Origin: Pelodera strongyloides
Lineage: Eukaryota > Nematoda > Chromadorea > Rhabditida > Rhabditidae
DNA length: 64,000 nucleotides
Reading direction: 5' to 3'
Assembly: GCA_036852015.1 (NCBI GenBank)
Contig: JAANDG010000460.1
Location: 54,764 to 118,763, forward strand
The notes under the pieces were generated by a model, which saw nothing but the letters and a program-made list of their open reading frames with translations, was not told where the DNA came from and did not search any database. Of this stretch, positions 58,592 through 64,000 are shown one piece after another (the stretch's first letter is position 1; every line of letters starts with the position of its first letter). A program made the position numbers and the translations under genes.

Positions 58592-58595
58592 TTAA

Positions 58596-59610
58596 AATAA
58601 GACGCGATTTGATAATTGTCTATATTGTAACGTATAGTTTTACGTAACAACTAGCTACGTGTGCGAAGTGAAAGGTCACAAAACTCAACTCCTTACTTAC
58701 GTATTTGCCAAACTGTTCCGTTCACAGGAGTGTTTTGTACACATTGTGGGTAAAAGCCTGAGTAAATAGGGGGCTAAGACTTCCCCCGCGGGAGATTTTT
58801 CCCGCCCGGGACTCTCACAAAGTATATGTTACCCCCGCTTTTCCCTGACAGACCCAGTGGCTCCAAATTTTACTTTGTACCTAAAGCCAGTTATCTCTCT
58901 CGGTCCACTTTTTCTATAATTTCTCTCATTTTATCACACTTTTTTCGCATTTCACAACCGCGTATCTCTAGGTGTTATCAGTGAGAAGTTAGAAACGGTT
59001 TGTGTAATGTTTGATTGCTTCAGTGGGTTTTTTTATTGTCCGGTTTGAACTAGTTATTGGTACGTATCAGCATGATCGGTATTGAGGTATAGCACAATAT
59101 GTATTGTACTATCAGTCTCCGTGGCTTTTTTGCACAGTTTCGCTTTCAAAGTTCCCTCCTCTAACTATAATTTTTAATCATACTATAATGGGGTTTCCAA
59201 GTATCCCAAAAATTCGGTGTGATTCTGTCAATACAACCGTATTTCTGCACGAAACTTGCTTTTATAATATGAAGAGTGAAAAAATATTCTCGTGTAGTTC
59301 CAAGATACGGTAAATTTTCAGCATATACATATACTTGGAAACCCCATAAGGAAATAAATTATTCTTACTACCGAAGTACTTTTCTTTGAACATCATAGTT
59401 AGTCCTAATAGACACTGTATTACCAGAAAACCCACTAAAGATAATGTTTGTTTCTTTATTGAAAGTTATTGATCGATAGGAGATAACTAAAAAATAATTA
59501 AAGTTTCCCAAACTTCTGCCTTTTGACATTTCAATTTCCATTCAATCAACTGAGTGAGGTCTTGTGATGGTTTGTAGGAGGAGCACCTCTTTTTGCGTCA
59601 TTTTCAGTTT
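58596..59610. other. Upstream region of the TP53INP-like gene
   Basis: AT-rich 5' flanking DNA with a CCCGCGGGAG...TCCCGCCCGGG palindromic patch at 58783-58812. No exon is evident. Confidence 0.4.
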
Positions 59611-59615
59611 GCTCA

Positions 59616-59616
<1 letters not shown>

Positions 59617-59647
<31 letters not shown>

Positions 59648-59651
59648 CTTA

Positions 59652-59719
<68 letters not shown>

Positions 59720-59755
59720 TACTTTCTCTCCCTCGTTTCTCTCAGTCTCCGCCTA
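59617..59755 (+). repeat. Long (CT)n tract upstream of the TP53INP-like gene
   Basis: About 140 bp of CT repeats with ACTTTC and TTT interruptions, 270-400 bp upstream of the ATG at 60024. CT/GA tracts near promoters can bind GAGA-type factors in invertebrates. Whether this one is functional is inference. Confidence 0.9.
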
Positions 59756-60023
59756 CTCTCAAAACAATAGCCGTCTCAATTCTCTCTCGTCCGCCAGCTG
59801 AGAGAGAAAACTCAAAATTTTCTCGGAATTATTGTTAACTTCAAACTTATATTACCTTCATTTTCTCGTCTGTCTACGGTATGTTTACATAATGTTAAAG
59901 CAATTCTCTAGTTTTCCAGGTAGCCCTCAACAATAAAGAACACTCAATCACACGCGCCCCAAAAACCCTCCGCTAATTATTTTGCCCTAATTTGGCGTGT
60001 GACTACAAACTACAAAGTACAAG

Positions 60024-61592
60024 ATGATCAACGGACTCTATGGATATTTCTTTGGAGCCGAGGAGGAGGAGCTCGACGTGACCCAGATGGAGAACCAGGA
60101 GAATGAGCCCTCGGGGAGCAAGAAGGTGGTCGAGGACGACTGGCTCCTCATTGAAGGTATTGATATTGATCGACAGGGCTCTGTAGTCTGTAGCTTGTCC
60201 TAATGTAGTTTATAGTCTGTCGTCTTCAGACCGAGAAAATAGTCGATATAGTAACCGTGACTTTTTGTCCTCCTAACAACAAAGGACCTCTCATATTCTA
60301 TGCTAGGACAAGTCCTGCATGTGCCCAGGGCCTTTTCTGAATAGGAGCCAGCGCTGCGCGACGCGCCCGCAAATATTTGCATATCGAAACCAGATCATCT
60401 GTTTGTGTGTGCCGCGAGGGGCACGCCGCGTATGGGTGTGCGCCCCGCCTACTCCAAGCGGTGGAGCATCTTTTATATGTTATTTAGTTCGTGAGGTGTA
60501 CGCCTTTGCAAGACTGTCAGTATGAGTTGACTAGGAACAAGAATCACTAATAGGCCATTGCAGCAAATATAATGGTGTATGTAACATCAAAGCGACGAAT
60601 GATATACACGCACACGAGAAAAAATATGCTACAGTATTCTTAAACATGTCCTATTACCGTACCCCAGGTCAGGTTTTAGAATGGACCTTAACTAGTTTAT
60701 TTCAGAATGCGGTTCCGGTCGCAGCTCACCCGTTTTGGTTCCGAACCTCGAGCTCGAAGACATCGATGAGCTGAGTCTGAAGAACGAAAAGGTTTGTAGT
60801 TTGTAGTTGTCACAGTTTGTTGTTTGTAGTGTGTTCGTAGTTTGGTTTATTACCTAATCTTGTCATCTATCAATCAATAATCGATCGATATTCCAGATCG
60901 CCAGGCCTTCAAAGGATCTGGTACGCCGCGCCGAGGCCAACCGACAAGCCAAGTTGATAAACGCAAAGCGACTGACGCTTCAAAACGCGGTATGTAGTTT
61001 GTAGCATGTAATGACATGATTTGTAGTTTGTAGCGTGCAATCACAACAGTTGTAGCATGATGTCTGGTCATTAGTAGCCGTCTAGTATTGATCCCCGTGA
61101 ATACCCAACTTTGTTTTTGTTTACATCGTTTTCATTTCTGTTGTTTATTTCCCGTGGCAGACAGCTGTTGTCAGGATATTAGTAAACTAATTATTTACTA
61201 AACTAAACTGACAAACATACAACAACTAAAATAGATAATTAGCAAGAAAAATATTAATAATGAATAAGGATAAGGGAAATTTGCATATTTTGTGGGAGCT
61301 CACGGCCAACTCTGAATAAAAGACACATCTTTTTTTGTTCGAAAAATATATATATTTAAATTGTAAATGCCCATTTGAATATTAATAAAATTGTTTCCAG
61401 ATGTTCACCGAGGTGCCCCAACCGCAAATTTCGCAGCGGGCGTCGTCGCCCCCGACGTCGCTGACCGGTTCGCGACTGAAACGCGTCTCGGCAGTCGCGC
61501 ACGGCGACTGCAAGCCAAAGCAGCGCAGCAAGAAAGCCGGCAAGCTGAGCTCCGGCCGCAACAACGATAGAAAGGTTAACAACCTGAACTAG
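60024..61592 (+). CDS. TP53INP/DOR-like autophagy and transcription cofactor (167 aa, 4 exons)
   Basis: Exons 60024-60156, 60706-60791, 60897-60989 and 61401-61592 join in phase through GT-AG introns (acceptors TTTATTTCAG, TATTCCAG, TTTCCAG) and end at TAG. The protein starts MINGLYGYFFGAEEEELD and carries EDDWLLIE at residues 37-44, matching the W-x-x-I core of an LC3-interacting region preceded by acidic residues. Vertebrate TP53INP1/2 begin similarly with a short hydrophobic FxxL..FF segment followed by a D-x-W-[IL]-[IL]-[ID] LIR. Residues 45-73 (LELEDIDELSL) are acidic and hydrophobic, like the family's central conserved block. Residues 74-104 (DLVRRAEANRQAKLINAKRL) form a basic helix as near the family C-terminus. 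Known members shuttle from nucleus to autophagosomes and act as nuclear receptor coactivators. The protein is shorter than the human proteins (about 220-240 residues) and lacks their final Tyr-rich end. The family call is by recalled motif pattern, not alignment. Confidence 0.75.
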
Positions 61593-62349
61593 GCAGCGTC
61601 TTTCCGCAATCAGGGACTCATCGATCTTGGCCCCGTTTAATTATAATTATACCTAGCTGTACCTCCCAATGCGCCGCGAGCGGCTATCATGCATATTATT
61701 GTACTAAGCTTCTAGCTATGTATCCACGCTTTTTAGCTTTGCATTATCTTATACAACAGTCATTCAAAATCCTTCACGCAGAGGCTTTCTAAGTAATCTC
61801 AAGCCTTAAATAAGTCTCTTTCTTAATATTATGCCTTATTAGGTGTATTTTGTGTAAATTGAGAAAACGATTCTCCATCTGTATTATATCTATGTACATA
61901 ATTTATATATACTTTCCCATTTTTTTATAATTCTCTAGTCGGTGCGGTTTATTAGTGACATATTGCCGCTGCCGTTTTTTTTACTAATATGTATAGCTAA
62001 CTCGCTGAGTAGCAAAATGGACCTTGGGTGTGAAGTGTGCCCGCTCCAGTGCGGCCACGCTTTGGCCCCAAGTCCGCCAAAAACAATGTTTTACTAAGTC
62101 GTGCTGTGAGCTTTGGACAACTGGTTTGTCAAAGCTCCCGTTTTATATTGGTCTCAATGACAAGTACGTACCATCCTATGTACAAGTGTATATTTCACAA
62201 CCTAATATATTTGTGTTTTGAATGCTTGCGTACATTTGTGTACTCCGCCAACTTTTTAGAGGTCATGGTTTACTTAAAATAAGTTATGCAGGAAAAGTAG
62301 TTTCGTTTGAACACATTTCATAACTTATACATAGTTGTATGTTTTTGTT
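61593..62349. other. 3' flank of the TP53INP-like gene
   Basis: AT-rich sequence, probably 3' UTR and intergenic DNA. No canonical AATAAA is found within the first few hundred bases after the stop, although ATTATA/TTATAA-rich sequence is present. No further gene is seen. Confidence 0.4.
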
Positions 62350-62350
62350 T

Positions 62351-62450
62351 GTGTGTGATTACGGTATATCGTGTATAGGTCTTCCGTACAAATATACATA
62401 ATTAGATATTGTGTGTGATTACGGTATATCGTGTATAGGTCTTCTGTACA
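62351..62450 (+). repeat. Tandem duplication, 60-bp period
   Basis: The 40-bp block GTGTGTGATTACGGTATATC... GTCTTC[C/T]GTACA is present at 62351-62390 and 62411-62450 with one mismatch. Confidence 0.9.
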
Positions 62451-63630
62451 CGGACGTATTTCTGCATGATCAAGCCAAAGCGTTACATTTTTCCCGTGGT
62501 TTAGAGGACATGTTTCATCTACTAATGATTTCACTTCACCTTTTCTAAGTATTAATTGAAAATGACCGAAAAAAAAGAAATTTAAAAGATTGTCTTTTTT
62601 TGCTTTGTGAACTCTTACTGTATTCATCCATATTTTCCTATCTTGTATTAAAACTATTTTTGGATGAATTCGGTAAAAAAATTTCCCTGTGGGAATAGTA
62701 CCGCAGTGCGGCATTGTATAGTATAAACAGCGAAATAAAGAGTTCCAAAGTAATCTTTGTGTTGTATTTGTGGAAATAACAGATCATTTGTCGAAAAGAC
62801 TGCAGTGCAAGAAATTAAAGGTGGTAAGAACAGTTCTGCTGTGAAATCTATTCGCTGTAATGAGGTTTGCAAGTATGGGCACGAGAATATTTTTTTTTAA
62901 TTTTTCATATTATATATGCAAGTTTCGTGCAGAATATGGTAGCATTGACAGAATCAGACCGAATTTTTGGGATACTTGGAAAACCTATAACAAAAAAAAC
63001 TATCTAGCAAATACACAAGCAGCCCTGGTTGAAATAACTCACTCTCCAGTTTAGGGCTTTCCATAGCTACAGCCAGAAGCAGCCCTGGATCAATAATACT
63101 TAATACTTGCAGGACAATTTAATGACTGGGTAATTTAAGAAGTATCCAGTAGGTTAGAAAACTACTATTCCTCAGCACAGTAATTGGAACCATTGAAACA
63201 CCTTTACCTTGACGTCATACGTCATACCGTAGCCAGATGTTTGCATTATAGGGAACGGTGATCGTGTCGGGATGTCAGAAAGCGTCAGCTCCGCAGAGCT
63301 AGTGGAAGTTTGATCTCATCATCTGAGTCCCTCGTCATATATCATTAGAGCCAATTGTAATTATTGATTTATCGATTATTTTTTTTAATTGACTTTGTGT
63401 TCAGATTATTGATTGACCACATCGAGGTTCTTCTCTTACTAGTTTCAACTATTTTCAATGATATTTTTCCTTGTTGTTACTCACTCATTTTATATAAGGC
63501 GCCATACTAGAGCTCGGCGCGCGCTGCGCGCGCGCCTCGCTCTAGCGTGTTAGCTTTTATTTGAGCTTTCACGTAAGTCTTATATTTTTGCGCATTCTTA
63601 GATTTTTTTCTGCGTCCAATGTACGCCTGC
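62451..63630. other. Intergenic stretch, nothing supported
   Basis: AT-rich DNA with a GC palindrome near 63513-63545 (AGCTCGGCGCGCGCTGCGCG). No exon was recognised. Confidence 0.4.
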
Positions 63631-63639
63631 TATCAGCAT

Positions 63640-63960
63640 TGATGTTTGTGCATCTGCATTTTGCACGTCGATTTATTTTTGACGTCGCTGATTCTGAAGC
63701 GAGCGATTCTGCATATATAAGACAAATAGCGTCTGACATCAGCAGTGAGTTCATTTGCATCATCAGAATGGAGCTGCGGCGAAGATTGCACGTCGACTTA
63801 TTTTTACGCCGTAGCTTCTGAAGCAGAAGGCATGTGGCCTGTGTAACTCAAATGCGTTTGTGACATCATCATTGAAGTTGATTTGAAGCATTACTTTGTC
63901 GCTACGATGAAGTTTTAACGTCGACTTATTTTTGACGTCATGCTTTTGAAGGAAAGACCT
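63640..63960 (+). repeat. Tandem repeat, ~125-128-bp unit
   Basis: CGTCGAYTTATTTTTGACGTC-like words start at 63666, 63791 and 63919, each followed by CTTCTGAAG-type sequence, a 25-bp spacer and GACATCA. At least two and a half units are present, running to the edge of the window. Confidence 0.8.
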
Positions 63961-64000
63961 TTTGCCCGTGTGAAGATTTTGATAGAGCTTCGGATTTCTA

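Noticed and set aside
59564..59838. Ser/Leu-repeat open frames
   Set aside because: Translations of the CT microsatellite.

Overview
This window is eukaryotic, most likely from an invertebrate animal. It has no bacterial operons or ribosome binding sites. Coding information sits in short exons with GT-AG introns that keep phase over many exons. There is an intron-containing tRNA-Leu(CAA), many satellites and palindromic miniature elements, and long CT/GA microsatellites. Acceptors are short and fairly uniform (TTTCAG, TTTTAG, TTCCAG) without long pyrimidine tracts. Together with TTAA-flanked palindromes, this points towards a nematode-like genome, but the species cannot be fixed from the sequence.

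Layout: 0-9.3 kb is repeat-rich. It holds two blocks of a GC-palindrome satellite (1.2-1.96 and 5.64-6.34 kb), each next to a TTTCCGAGC hairpin, and a degenerate array of a roughly 0.5 kb unit (7.3-9.3 kb). From 9.6 to 40 kb the minus strand carries the genes: a tentative gene (9.6-10.5 kb), a probable gene (12.0-15.5 kb), a very well supported 15-exon gene (23.4-29.1 kb) and a well supported 9-exon gene with tandemly duplicated exons (34.9-39.5 kb). A few orphan exons lie at 16.7, 30.4, 31.9 and 40 kb. A 1 kb satellite of about 60-bp units, with a three-unit higher-order repeat, lies at 18.8-19.8 kb. From 40 to 60 kb I see almost no coding signal. That stretch holds A-rich low-complexity DNA, one half of a long-range inverted repeat, the tRNA-Leu, CT/GA tracts, TTAA palindromes and a tRNA-Leu-like relic inside GC-rich repeats. 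At 60.0-61.6 kb a clean 4-exon plus-strand gene encodes a 167-residue protein that I read as a TP53INP/DOR-family autophagy and transcription cofactor.

The genes do not form a visible pathway. The 622-residue protein of the 15-exon gene joins a helical N-terminus, a charged coiled coil, an Ala/Pro/Thr/Val-rich linker and a basic/acidic tail, which suggests a nuclear scaffold. The 358-residue protein of the 9-exon gene carries six variants of an FSQSEGE motif, most of them one per exon, ahead of a helical C-terminal domain that I do not recognise. Exon chains were built by hand from splice sites and reading phase. Functions other than tRNA-Leu and TP53INP-like are not assigned.
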